From positions 527,550,751 through 527,614,750 of the forward strand of contig VDFB02193867.1 of the NCBI GenBank assembly GCA_007258455.2: a DNA stretch of 64,000 bases, in the 5' to 3' direction. This document shows positions 31,741 to 43,360 of the stretch, one piece after another. The notes below the pieces were generated by a model. It saw only the letters and a list, made by a program, of their open reading frames with translations, was not told the DNA's origin and did not search any database. The stretch comes from Sequoia sempervirens (Eukaryota > Streptophyta > Pinopsida > Cupressales > Cupressaceae). The translations under genes and the position numbers were made by a program. The first letter of the stretch is position 1; every line of letters starts with the position of its first letter.

Positions 31741-33299
31741 TATTCTGAGATTTTTTTTTTAACTCTGGCTTTTCATCTTCTATCAATGATGTAGCAAGGA
31801 GAACCATTTTGGGGTCTCTGTTAGTAGCTATATTAACTTCTATGGTATCTTCAACAAGCATTGCCTATTTTTCTCTATCAATGGGGAAAAAGTCCAGTCC
31901 TCCATCCTTGGGTGCCTCAGGGAAGTTTTCACCCTCATATACGTCCTTTCTTTTTACTATTTTTTCATTAGAAGGTGCCTTTCTGTTTTCACCTAAAGAC
32001 ACATCATTTTTTGTTTTATTTTTCTTTTTAATTTTTTGACTAGAGGATGGTGTAGTCTCCCCAAAGTAAGCAGCATAGTCTAAATCAATGGAAAATCTAG
32101 CTTTGTGGTCCCCATTTGGTATGCCCTCATGTAGCCCCATGAATTCTGCTATAGCCTCATCATTATGAAAAGTGTCCATTACTAGCTGACCTTGTTGGTT
32201 CCAGTCAATTAGGTTAGGGTAAACTAAGGATATTCCATCATCAACATTAGCAAATTAAGGAGATGACATAGAAAGCATGCAAATGGATTTAAAGACATTA
32301 GAAGTGAAGTTGTCATCATTTGGCTCTATGTCAGATTCTATCTAGTATTTTCCTTCACTTGTTTCATACTCGCGAGTGAAGTAAGGGACAAAGGGAATGG
32401 AATGAGGGTTGGGATCAATAGTGTTAAGTGGCAATTCAAATGAGTCCAAATGATGGTCATTAGGTTGGGATGTTTGGGTAGGTATGTCAAGACTAGGACG
32501 AATGGGAATAGAATATGATTTGGACTTGGTATCATTTGGTGTTGTATCAATCTTAAGCATTTTCCAAAATCGCTCTTCAAATGTAGGCTCGCCAGGTTCA
32601 AGGAAGAATTCATTGAGGCAACAGTCACTTAAGGATCGTTCAGAGCCAAATTCCCATTCGTGAGAGTCAGTTTTGGAGGAGGTGTCCTCAATTGTCTTGA
32701 CACAGTTTGAAGCATACACTAGCTCACAAGGACATACATTGGTACTAGGATCACTAGATTCTCATTACCCTAACCCTAACCCAAGATTTTTTGGCCTTAC
32801 TAAAACTGATAGTGGCTCATGTCTTCCATTTTTATCCTTGTCAAGGTGACTTTTTCCATCATAACCTTTTGCTTTTACCATGTTATATCCTTTACCATAT
32901 ATTGCTACTGGCAAGGGAGTCAGATCTTGTGGTGCTATATAAATCCAGGATAGCACATCATCTGTGTCCTAACTCATTTCGCCCCACTTTATGAAAATTG
33001 TGTTTTGGGGGACTTTGAAAATTTATTTTGTCTGTATCATAAAGCAAGGTTTTCCATAGACCTGAGGAGACTTGGGAATCTTGGTTATGCAATAGGCCAT
33101 CTCCAGGTTGTATTCTCCACAACCTTGGTCCTAGATTTGAATGTTTGGGTCAAAACTTGGGGTGATGGATGAAGTACCAAGTGTCATGGAGGTGGTCATG
33201 GTAGCAAAAGTGGATGTGGAGGCGGTGGATGAAGACATGGAGGGCTTCACAAGTGTTGATGGGTCAATGTATTTGGAAGTTGAAGCTTCACGATTGATA
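31741..33299 (-). pseudogene. Protease-RT linker of element C
   Basis: A long acidic, Lys/Ser-rich linker typical of Tat pol. Open pieces 31865-32179 (DLDYAAYFGETTPSSSQKIK) and 32342-32719 (EFGSERSLSDCCLNEFFLEP) are in reading order. No catalytic domain recognised. Contains CCCTAACCCTAACCC near 32767, read here as chance coding repeat. Confidence 0.6.
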
Positions 33300-33830
33300 G
33301 GCACTTGACATTCTAAGACACCTCACAAGTTGGCACAATATTGGAATGGATCAAGGTCTCCATATATAGTAATTTCAGTGCCTTCAAAGAGAAATTTTAG
33401 GCATTGGTGATACATGGAAGGGACAATTTTCAGAGAATGAATCCAAGGTCGACTGAGTAAAATGTTGTATGGTAGGTCTAGATCTAGGACATGACAAGTA
33501 GTGTCCACAATGACTAGTCCAATTCGGATTGGAAGTGTGATTACACCCCAAGAGGAACATTCTTCATCATCATATTCCTTGATAATAATGCTTCTTGTGG
33601 CATCTACACATGCATTAGGAAATCCTAATGCCTTGACCAATTTTAAGGAGCATGTATTCAATCTTGCTCTACCATCTACTAAGACTCATCTAACCTTATG
33701 CTTATGAATGAAAACCTCAATGTGAAGGGCATCATTATGATTGGATTTAGATGATGAATAGTCTTGGTCAGAAAAAGTGATATGGTGGGGAGTCATGAGA
33801 TATCCTACCATGGCTTTGAATTGGCTAACA
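33300..33830 (-). pseudogene. pro: Aspartic protease of element C
   Basis: The minus strand near 33690 gives VLVDGRARLNTCSLKLVKAL, the DGGA active site with the second Gly changed to Arg, followed by IIIKEYDDEECSSWGVITLP and LDLPYNILLSRPWIHSLKIV, the conserved protease end. Closely parallel to element B at 16456-16716. The stop before the active site and the Gly-to-Arg change make it inactive. Confidence 0.85.
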
Positions 33831-36635
33831 TCAATATCTTAGGTAATAAGGGATTCTTGTAATGTTTTGTCTAGGATGGCCTTATGGGAAGGAGAAATGA
33901 GTAGCAATTCAAGGATTAAGATATGTGCTAGTGCCTTTCCAAGATGGTCAATGAGGTAAAAATGTCCTTTAGACTGGGATTGCTTGGTTTGTTGATGTGA
34001 TTGTGATTGCAAAGTAGATGGGATAGCTATTGTTACCTTTGGTTGTCTAGGGGGACGAGGACTAGCTATGGTGACCTTTCCACTGTGTGTGGTGACATTG
34101 CATTCAGGGGCCTTTCTGATAGTGACCGTGCAGACATGCTCATCAGTTGTTCTAATGTGATGTATGATAGGTCCCCCGGAATAATCATACGCAATATAAG
34201 CATAGTTGGCTCAATTATTGTTTTTTGTGTTTGACATCGAAGGATTACTAGAACCACGATCCTGTAGTGGGTTCTTGTGTATTGTATGATCTACATTAGA
34301 AGGAAATTGTGGTCCACTAACTTCAATGATATGCTTTTTGATAAGGTCTTGTACCAGATTTCTCAATTGTCTATAGGAAGAGGTTTTATGTCCTTTTATT
34401 CAGTGATAGTCACAAATGCGTTGTCATCCCACCAAGATGGTTTAATTTTCCCTAGGTCATATGGTTTTGGGTCCACAAGTGTGATGACACCATTCTGAAG
34501 ACATTTCTTCAAAACTTCTTAAATAGGCTCACCCAAGGGGGTGTATGTGTGACCTCTAGGGAACTGTTTGGGTTGTCTAGGTTACCTCTGATTTTGGTTG
34601 TTTTGGTTGGTTTGATTTTTTTGATTTTTTTGCATAGTGTTAGCAGCATAGGTCTATGTCATCATCTGTGTGTTTTGTGGTTGAGTCCCTTTTTGGGTAA
34701 TCATAGGACCCATAGCGTTGACTGCTTTAGCATCTACTACATCGTCATTGGTGACATGCTTATTCTTAACCCATAATGTGTTTTTGTTAGTAGGAGGGGG
34801 ATTTGCATTTGTGTTTTTAGGAATATATTTTAGTCTTCCTTGAGCAATGAGGGCTTGCTCAACTTGGACACCCCATTCAACTAGGTCCACAAAAGTTGTA
34901 CAACAATGGACACGCAAGCCATTTTTCAGTGGGCCTAAGAGTGTTTACATGAACATGACAAATTTTTATTTTTTAGGTATGTCTATATGACAACGACTTG
35001 CTAGACCCCTCCATCTTTGGAAGAAGGGTAAGAAGGTCTCACCGGCATCTTCTTGTGCGAGTTGACATAGGTTGGTAATGGAGGTGTCTGTGTCAATGTT
35101 GTATGTATAATTTTTCACAATTTTTTTAGCAAGTTCTTTCCATGATTGTATTCCAAGTTGCAATGTGTAAAACCATTCTAATGCTAGGCCTACGAGACTT
35201 TTTGGAAATAGTCGCATTAAGTATGTGTGTTCGTGAGCAATATCCACACAACTTGTTATCAATTCTCTGATATGGTCCAATGGATTTGTTTTGCCCTTAT
35301 ATTTGTTAAAATTTGGAGCCACATAACTAGGTGGGAATGGTGGCATGTACAAAGTCATGTCAAAAGGATATGGACATAATTCATATGGAATTTGTGTCTT
35401 CTTGTCAGATGTTTGCATATTTTCCATCTTCTTTTGAAGGTCTTCCACTCTAGTTAGCAAGGCGTGTATCACGGGGTCATTGGTCACCTGAAAGTTTGGA
35501 TTTGATTGTGACCTATATTGTTGTGAGATGTATGGTATGTTTTGATTGGGCGCTTGCTGATATTGCCAATTTTGATTAGGGATTTGATGTTGGGTATGAA
35601 TTTGTGATGAGTGTGTGGGGATATGAAACCCAACCATGTTTATCTTTATTTGAGGTATTTGAAATCCCTGACTCATTTGATGTCCAAAAGTATGCATTTG
35701 TTGTGTCATTTGAGTTCCTTGTCCATGTGACATGTTGGTGTTTGGTCCTTGTCCATGCGGGATGTTCATATTTTTTCCTTGTCCATGTGGGATATTCATA
35801 TTTTTCCATTTTCCATGTGGGATGTTCATTTGTGATGATTTGTTAATGTTGTGTTGAGGGCCTTGAATAAAAATGCGTTGTGGGTTTTCTCCAAAGGGAT
35901 TAAATGAGGTTCCACTATAAGGATATGATGAAGATGTCCCCATTGTCATAGATGAAGAGCCAAACATAGGATTTGAGGAGGTGGTTCCCATTGATGTGAA
36001 CCCAAAGGTGGATCCTATCATTTGTGAAGATGATGTGGACATTGTGGGCATGGACTGTGAAAAGGTAGCTCCTATCATTTGTGAAGATAATGTGGTCATT
36101 GGTCATTGTAGATATTCCTCCAGTAGATGTCGTATTGGTTTAAGTGGAGGTGTTTTGATTCATGGTACCACTAGATGTCGCATTAATGCTGGTAGTGACA
36201 ACTTGTGTAGTAATGAAAATGTTATTGTTTGAGGTATTGTTCATGTCATGTTTTGTGTCGTATTATTAGGAGGGATAGGCCATATGGTATTAATGTCGAA
36301 GGCTTTTGGTAATATTGCACCTTGGTCTAAGATCATGGCAAGGTATCATTTAGGATCATTCAAGACCAAGTCCTCGACAAATGAAGCTACTTTAGGATTT
36401 TGGGCTGCAGTGTCTAAATCCTCAACTAGTACTTGTCCATTTTGGTCTCTTTGTATGAATTGTTCAAAAAGTGGATTTTGAAAGGAAGTTGACATGTTCA
36501 TGGAATATTGTGTGTTCAAATTTCCAAATGGTTCATCATAATCTAGTTGTTGGGATTGGTATTGGTGTTGGTATCAAATTATTTTCCAAAGTCTGCCATT
36601 TGTTTTTTCTTTCTTTGAAGTCTAGTTTCCACCAT
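33831..36635 (-). pseudogene. gag: gag of element C, broken
   Basis: The start is MVETRLQRKKKQMADFGK, with the ATG at 36635 (minus), the same type of start as element B. A Ser/Met/Thr-rich N-terminal part (35800-36099) is followed by four to five copies of the decapeptide MNIPHGQGKN or variants (35690-35840) and Gln/Asn-rich sequence. The gag core at 34966-35350 has PYPFDMTLYMPPFPP, NPLDHIRELITSCVDIAHEH, LVGLALEWFYTLQ and FLPFFQRWRGLASRC. 34654-34917 continues (TTFVDLVEWGVQVEQALIAQ). A zinc-knuckle-like stretch follows near 34340-34420, too broken to quote with certainty. Confidence 0.82.
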
Positions 36636-37519
36636 CAAAGGAAATTGCTCAAATGAAGGTGATGACAATGCAAGTATGACACTAGTCTATGTTTTTTTAT
36701 TTTTTGTGTGATGATGGATGACAATGCCAAAAGAGATGGCAATTCTTACCTAGGGAAATGATTAGGAAAAGATGCTAAAGTCAAGGTGACAATGAGGACT
36801 AGTATGACAAAAGTTGACTAGGATGACAATATTGACTAGGACAATGCTAATGTCGATTAGGAAGATGAAAAATTGCTAGGTCTAGGTGCAAAATGAGGAC
36901 TAAAACTGTAACTAATGCAAGGTCTAGGTTCAAAATGATGACTAGGATGAACACTATTTTTGTATTTTTGGAATAAAATATGCAAGGTATGAACTAAAAT
37001 GAATGCAATTTGGAGAAAGGGGTAACTAACCACTCTAAGGTTAATCTTTGTCTTGATTTTGGTTACCAAAGGAATTTGTTGAAAATGACCAAATGACAAG
37101 GTCAAGATGACTAGTGAGTTTTCCTAACTAGACTGTTGAGTTGGAAATCCTCAAAAAGGGACAATGACTGAAAATAGGAATAATGACTAAGTCCAAAGGT
37201 AATCTAGTTTTGAGAGGAATGATGTTGCAAATTGTGATAAGGTTAACCTAATCCAAAGTATGCAAAGATGAAAACCTAGGGTCAAGCTAATGCTGAAAAT
37301 GATGATTATGAAACCTAATGGAGGAAATTAAAATTTGAAAGTCTAGGCCTAAGGTCAAAAATGCAAACTAATGGTTGAAAAATGAAGATTTTGAGCAATT
37401 TCAAAGCTGGTTTCTGAAAGAGGCCTCTTTAGAAAAAAATTTAATAGTAGGCTAATAGTGTTCAGACTCAGATTTTGGTCTATATCAAGATTTTGTTTAT
37501 GTCAGACAAATTCATCGTT

Positions 37520-37650
37520 GTAGATAGTGAATGCATCATAGTATGTAAAATGCATTTCAGGTTAATCGAATGCGGTTCTTAAGATAACAAATGTGACAGA
37601 GTTTTTCGAATGCAATTTTAAGAATGTCAAATGCATCACGCTACATGAAA
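37520..37650 (-). repeat. GATGCATTTG-like motif cluster, distal leader of C
   Basis: The + strand shows GAATGCATCAT, AAATGCATTTC, GAATGCGGTTC, AAATGTGACAG, GAATGCAATTT and AAATGCATCAC at roughly 25-bp intervals. This is the same degenerate word, sense to the C transcript, as at 38690-38932. Confidence 0.65.
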
Positions 37651-38689
37651 ATGTAGTGTTTGGGGAGCATATATAGTTTAATAGAGTGATTATGTTTCAA
37701 AAATTGGAAAATAGTTGCAGGGAAATAAATGTGTTTCATTAATTGCATCACAAAGTGTAAAAAGTTAGGTTTTTTATGTTTTGAGGAAAAGTTCAAATTT
37801 TTTGAGGTTGACTCACTTCTCAGGCCAACCAAGCTTCTAGCGCCCATAAAACTCTCATGGCACGCTAATCACCTCTACTAAATATTGTGAAGATGTGGAT
37901 GCCTTCACACTGACTGGTGTTGCGCTAGCAGATAGAAGGTTTTTGGATTCTAAACAAACTTGTCTAGTTCAGGATCCCCGTTCATGTGGCCATACATGGG
38001 GCAAGAGATTAATCACTGAATAGGTGGCACTCCAACCTGAAGAGGTTACACTCAACATGATTTATGGGAGTACTACTCCATTCATATTACACATCTGCAC
38101 ATGTAATCCTAGGCTTTCCCTTAGGATTCACATTTGTATACTGGTCAAGGGTAGCTCAGCCATAGAGGTCTTTTGCTTGTCTAAGTCACCTTGGGGTGAG
38201 TACTTTTTCCCACCAAGGAAGGCCCAAGTTCTAAAGGCAATAATCATTTCTCTTACACCCAAGATTGTGTGAAAGCACAAGGGGAGAGGATACTTCAATT
38301 ATTGCATCGAAAGGTTACACATGGATAAGGTGGGTCTAATTTTCTGATCACCTAGTTTTCACAAGGTGAGAGCATAATCACCTACCACCTTCAAGCACAA
38401 TCAAATACTTGCAAACAAAAGTTCTTTTTAGTGCACCAATTGAAGTGTTCCTAAACTAGAAATCATAGACAGATTATTTTAAATATGGGTCTTCGACAAA
38501 CAGAGCTGCAAAACCACAAGTTAGTAGTTTTAGTAAATGTCTTCGACGTACGAGAGCCTCAACACCACACACTGCAACTAGACATTAGTAACCAGAAAAT
38601 CATATTCTAGTAAAATGAAATAGTAGTAACAAACTCAAAAAGGAAAAATGCAAAAATCTAGAAAAGACCCAAATACAAAAATTCACCAA

Positions 38690-38932
38690 GCAAATGCGTT
38701 ACGATAGAGAAAATGCGTCACAATATTTTTTATTGGATTTCACCATCTGAATGCATTATTTTGCAAAAACAATGCATTAGAACTATGCAAATGTGTCACA
38801 ATATCTGTCGAATGCATCATCGTTTCGTTGATTGTGTCGCTTTGAGTCTTCAATGTGGCTCGATCATTCAAATGCATCATTTCTTTTGTCTAATGCATCG
38901 TGACACAACTGATGTGGTGTAGAAGGTTGTGA
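38690..38932 (-). repeat. GATGCATTTG-like motif cluster, proximal leader of C
   Basis: About nine copies of AAATGCGTCAC/GAATGCATCATT/AAATGTGTCAC on the + strand (minus strand GTGATGCATTTG) begin within 10 bp of the primer-site position. Element E has the same cluster about 85 bp after its primer site. Confidence 0.72.
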
Positions 38933-38966
38933 ACACCAATGTAAGTTTGGAAAATTTATGGGGTTA

Positions 38967-39768
38967 GGGTATGTGTAGGATCATCATGGAAAAAACAGGC
39001 CCTTAAGTGGCAAAAAATTCAGAAAAATTAGTGTTAGGCAACTTGACGTAAAAATTTGAATAAGTTATCTATATTATTTCAAAAATTATATGTAAGAATA
39101 GAATCTGTAGAAAATTGAATGTAGTTTCTAAACTACTAGGTTTATTTAAAAATAAATAAAATCCATTTGGTGAAAATTTGAAATTTCAATGCAATAGTAC
39201 TTAAATTTTAGGGAAAAAATAAGTAGGTGTTTGTCTGACCACCCTAACGATAATAAAATGATAATATTTTTTTATAAGATTTTATATATAAGTAGAGGAC
39301 TCATGTCCAAATGTGATGCATATTTTTTGTAATTTTTTTCCAAGTAAATAATTAATTATGATTTTTTTATTACAACTCTTAAAAATATAAAAACTTGTAT
39401 GTTTGACCACCTTAACTTGGTCAAAACATCATGAAATTAATTTTTTCTTTTTTAAATCCTATAGTATGTGAAGCATAGAATGTGACACATGTTTCATATT
39501 CAAAAAATGTGATACCATTTGAAAGTTATAGATGTTTTTAATCAACCTATCGATTAGGACTTTAGTCATAATTCTAATAGAAAATAAATAATAATTATTT
39601 ATTAAATTCAAATTAAAGCATAATTTATATTGTTGGAAAGCTGATAATTTCCTCTAAAAACCCTTTTTGCCTCATCAATTTTGGGTTAAAAAAAAGTCGT
39701 CAGCCACATACCCTACAAATACCCATAATATTGCCACTTTTTGGCCCATCATGATCCTACACATACCC
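38967..39768. mobile_element. TIR element copy 3, in the 5' LTR of C
   Basis: The left end is GGGTATGTGTAGGATCATCA; the right end reverse-complements to GGGTATGTGTAGGATCATGA. Flanked by GTTA at 38963-38966 and 39769-39772. The uninterrupted 3' LTR (TTATGGTTTAGTAAATTAG near 20066) shows the empty site, so the duplication is 4 bp. 802 bp, non-coding. Confidence 0.92.
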
Positions 39769-40117
39769 GTTAGTAGATTAGAAGCAATAAATCCAAAATC
39801 CCAAAGCATATAATGAAGTACAAAGGAGAAATCATCAAAATAAATAAAAAGCTTTACCATACATCTTCAATCTCCATGGCCGACCTCCATTACACCTTCT
39901 AGCTTGCTGAGAATTATAGTTTGCCCTCATATTTTTGTGAGCAATCTTAAGACTATGCCATTGTCCTACACAAGTGTTGAAAGATTTATGCAAGATCACT
40001 CGAGAATTCCTAAGAAAAACTCTAAGTGTGCAAAAGAGTGGATGAGAATGACTAGCAACAAAGATCCAAAATGTTCACGTGAAAGCTTGAGAGCTAAAAA
40101 TGAAATCAAAATTACGA

Positions 40118-40124
40118 TTTTATA
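40118..40124 (-). promoter_or_regulatory. TATA box in 5' LTR of C
   Basis: CTCTATAAAATCG on the minus strand, at the same place as in the 3' LTR. Likely promoter of the C genomic RNA. Confidence 0.6.
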
Positions 40125-40792
40125 GAGAAAGGCAATTTTAAATCAACGGTCCAGATTGAAAGTTGAATCGATGGATAGGATTAAAAGTTGGAATAAGGAC
40201 AAAAATGACCATAAAAGGCTGGAGAATCAAATTAGTAACTGTCATTTGACCCTTGAATAAAATGAGCATCTTTTGAATTAAAAATCAATTTAATTCGAAA
40301 GTGGGGAATCATGTGACAGTAGATAATAAATGCCCATTATCTGCCAAAAATATGAAGTTTGACCATTTTAAATAAACAATTTTATTTAAAATGAGAAAAA
40401 TGACATGTGGTCATAATTAAATAAATTAAAGAATTTATTTAATTAAAAGAGGACTTTGACAAATTAATGACGTATTTAAACAAATAAATGAGATTTATTT
40501 ATTTAAATAATCAAGAAGAATTAATGTACATAAATAATTAAATAAATTAAGAAATTTATTTAATTCCAAAAGGACTTTAGACAATCAATGACGTATTTAA
40601 ATAAATAAATACAATTTATTTATTTAAATAATCAAGAAGAATAAAGAAACATGAATTAATTAAATAATTAATATTTATTTAATTAATAGACGAAAATGAA
40701 CCAAATAACATAATTAAATATTTTAATTATGCTAGGATGAATGCAGTGAAAAATAAAGCTTATAGGCCTAGGTCAATTTTTTAGTGTCTACA

Positions 40793-40797
40793 CCTCT
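40793..40797. other. Target site duplication CCTCT, right of element C
   Basis: Identical to 20048-20052. See element C. Confidence 0.9.
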
Positions 40798-43360
40798 AAC
40801 TCCTTAGGTTGGTCTAAATTTTAGGTACAAAAATGAAAATCTAGGATGTTTAAGGATCAAAGGGTGGTGATGAGATAAGTAAAAGATGAGTGATATGAAT
40901 GCTTGAACTCTTAAGAAACCTTGAAGGAGATACTAGACTTTAGGTTTTTTGGATTTTTTTATTTTGGATTTGATTTTGCTTGATTTGACTTTGGGTTTGA
41001 TTTTGATTTTGATTTTGGATAATGACCTTATAAACCCCAAGATGTTGGATGTTATCTTGGGATAAACTTGTCCACAAGGTGATAATTTAACTAAGTGTAT
41101 GAAGAAGGATGCATCCACACACACCTATTCAAACAAGTTGATTTTGATTTGATTTAAAGGATTCTCCAAAAGTCTAGTATGAATGATTTTTCCAAGATTT
41201 CTAAGAGTTGTTTGTGAGATGGGTTTTGATTGATGTTTGAGGGTGGATGAAAGTGTTGATTTTGATCCTAAGTGAGCCTAGAGAGACTTTTTCTTACAAG
41301 ACCTCAGTATTTCAAGAACATGCTATTCTTCCTATTTGAGAAACTCAAATCATTGAAAAAGACTTGGATTTTGACAATAATAAAATGAATACAAATTGGG
41401 ATTTTTCTTTGAAGCACGTTTGCAGAAGTTATAGACCAATCTCTCCCCAAATTTGTAAAGTGTTTAAAAACATTTCTTGAGAGCTTTTAGACTAAGACCT
41501 TTGGTAGCCTTTGATTTTCAGATTTTGATCTATCGAGAAATCATTTGTAGAAACACATGTGTGGGGTTCAATTGTTTCTTATATTTGCTTAATGATTCCT
41601 TTTTACCATAAGCACTTTCTTGCTTAGCTTTTCAAACTAAATGTCTAATGTCTAAATTTCTTTTTATCCCACAAAGTCCATTATGTGGAAATCAAGAGAA
41701 TCAAGGCAATAGTTCCCTAATGTTGACTTTAGAAAGAGAAAATTGAGATATAAATCCAAATACTTAGAATCCTCTAAGGATGGAATCCCTAGGGACAAGA
41801 AGTAGCACTTGGATTTTTTCGAAGGTATTTGCTTCCTCTAAAAGGTTTGAAATTTGATGAGCTTGTTGAATGTTTGTTTTCCAATTTTTTAGATCCAAAC
41901 AAAGTGTTTTGATTCAAAATGATTCACAACCCTAGGATAGAAGAGATAATATTTTTTGAATCCCCACTTGGATAAATCAACTACACTTATTCAAAGTGGA
42001 TGACTAGAAGCTTGATCGCATTGTCTCCCCTCCATGACACACACTTCTTGGGTCAGCCAAGCTTCAGTTCTCATGAATCTCCCATGATGAACTTCTCATC
42101 TCTACTAAGAACCAAAAAAATGAGGGGTGGCTTCAGAGGTCTAACCTCTTGCACCAATAAATAGAAAGGGATTTTGGCTTTTAGTCAATGCATCCATTCA
42201 GGTGGGCTATACATACAACAAGATGAGCTTTCTTAAGGAGGACTCCCAACCCGTAGAGTTTATGCTCTATAGATTTTCACACATAATATAGGTACTGAGG
42301 GAATCACTTGTCGACATAACCATTCATGAGCTTGATCTTTCCTCAAACATCCATTTTATATACCATGCAGAAATAGCTTGGCTTTAACCTATTACCAGTT
42401 TGGGTTTTTTCCTTGGGATGAGTACTTTTTCCCATCAAGGTAGGCCCTCTAAAGGTGAACAATAGCGAGTAAGTACATTTATAGTTTGATCAATCTTTAT
42501 TTGCGTGAATAAAGAGAGAACACACGCAATGTCTTTTCTCACACTAGCAAGTTTTGTTCAATTTAAAAAACCCAAATTTGAAATGTGGAGGAAATCTTTT
42601 AGACAACCTAATATCACTAAAATGCTTTTAATTCTCAAGATTGTCGTGAAGTGCAAGAGAAATGAATACACATTTCAATGATATTAATTTGTAAACAAGA
42701 TTGCAAAACAAGACAAGCACAAATTCATTTTTTTGGTCCTCAAAGCAATGATGTATTCTTTTTATAGAACCAAAACCAAGTGTTTGAAGTTGCTAGTTCA
42801 ATTTTAGACCCAAAATCAAATCTAGTGAGTTTCTAATGTTCTTTTAAACCAACTTTGAGAAAAAGAAAACTTTTATATGTTCTTTCTAAAACCCAAAAAG
42901 AAGTGAGTTGTCCTAAAACACAAAACAATAGCAGGAATGAAAGCCCTAGACTATTAAGCATTTAAAAATGTTTTTTCCAAGTTCAAGTTCAATGCTCAAT
43001 TTTCTTCAACTCTAATCTGCTTTCTTTTGCTCAATTCCATTGTCAACCTAACCTACAAACATTACAAAGTAAAATCTTAGAGATAAGATTTATTTCAAAG
43101 AATTAATGATAATATTTAGCATTAAAATTTAAAACACAATTCCTAAATATATATTTTAGCATTTCCCAAATAAAATTTGAATTCAAATCATGTGAAAGAT
43201 GTAGCATTAGAAATCAAAACACAATTTCTAAATAAATATAGATTTTAGCGTTTCCCAAATAAAATTTGGATTCAAATCACGTGAAAGATGTAACACTAAA
43301 AATCAAAACACAATTCACTCTATGAGTATGGTGTCCTTAAAAAATCAAATCAACACCAAT
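40798..43360 (-). other. Leader of element B (outer part)
   Basis: No gene seen. 42050-42480 resembles C's leader. 40940-41020 is GATTTT-rich. 43118-43312 holds two tandem copies of a ~90-bp unit (TTAGCATTTCCCAAATAAAA and variants). At 43351-43360 the + strand reads CAACACCAAT, like GAACACCAAT at C's primer-site position, so B's primer site probably lies here. Assignment to a tRNA was not possible. Confidence 0.5.

Larger units (their letters stand above)
36636..38939 (-). other. Leader of element C
   Basis: About 2.3 kb lies between the primer-site position and the gag start. No gene is seen. It holds two clusters of GTGATGCATTTG-like motifs (minus strand sense), at 37520-37650 and 38690-38932. 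37850-38540 is recognisably similar to B's leader at 42050-42480 (CACCTCTACTAA, GTGAGTACTTTTTCCCACCA). The sequence next to the LTR reads TTGGTGTTCACAACC on the minus strand; this is the primer-site position, but I cannot name the tRNA. Confidence 0.6.
20053..40792 (-). mobile_element. Element C: full-length 20.7-kb Tat-like LTR retrotransposon
   Basis: LTRs at 20053-21096 and 38940-40792 (the second split by a TIR element), CCTCT duplications outside, and a polypurine tract next to the 3' LTR define it. On the minus strand the order is leader, gag, protease, RT, gRNH, aRNH, integrase, then ~7 kb of 3' region with an antisense plant-mobile-domain gene and repeat arrays. It is inserted in the leader of element B. 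Every coding part is broken. LTR divergence looks like a few percent by eye, so the insertion is not young. Confidence 0.92.
38940..40792 (-). repeat. 5' LTR of element C, split by a TIR element
   Basis: Without the insertion at 38967-39768 and one GTTA it is about 1047 bp and aligns with 20053-21096 throughout, including AT palindromes, TATA box and TG...CA ends. CCTCT follows at 40793. Confidence 0.92.

Noticed and set aside
32764..32782. CCCTAACCCTAACCC, telomere-like repeat
   Set aside because: Only about 2.5 units, not the usual plant TTTAGGG type, and it lies in the coding linker of C (Gly-Leu repeat), so chance slippage is enough.
39675..39860. Minus-strand frame MVKLFIYFDDFSF shared with 20166 region as a gene
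   Set aside because: It lies within the LTR of C in both places and is chance coding of a repeat.
40940..41020. GATTTT-rich tract as a functional repeat
   Set aside because: Simple sequence in the leader of B with no counterpart in C; treated as a microsatellite.
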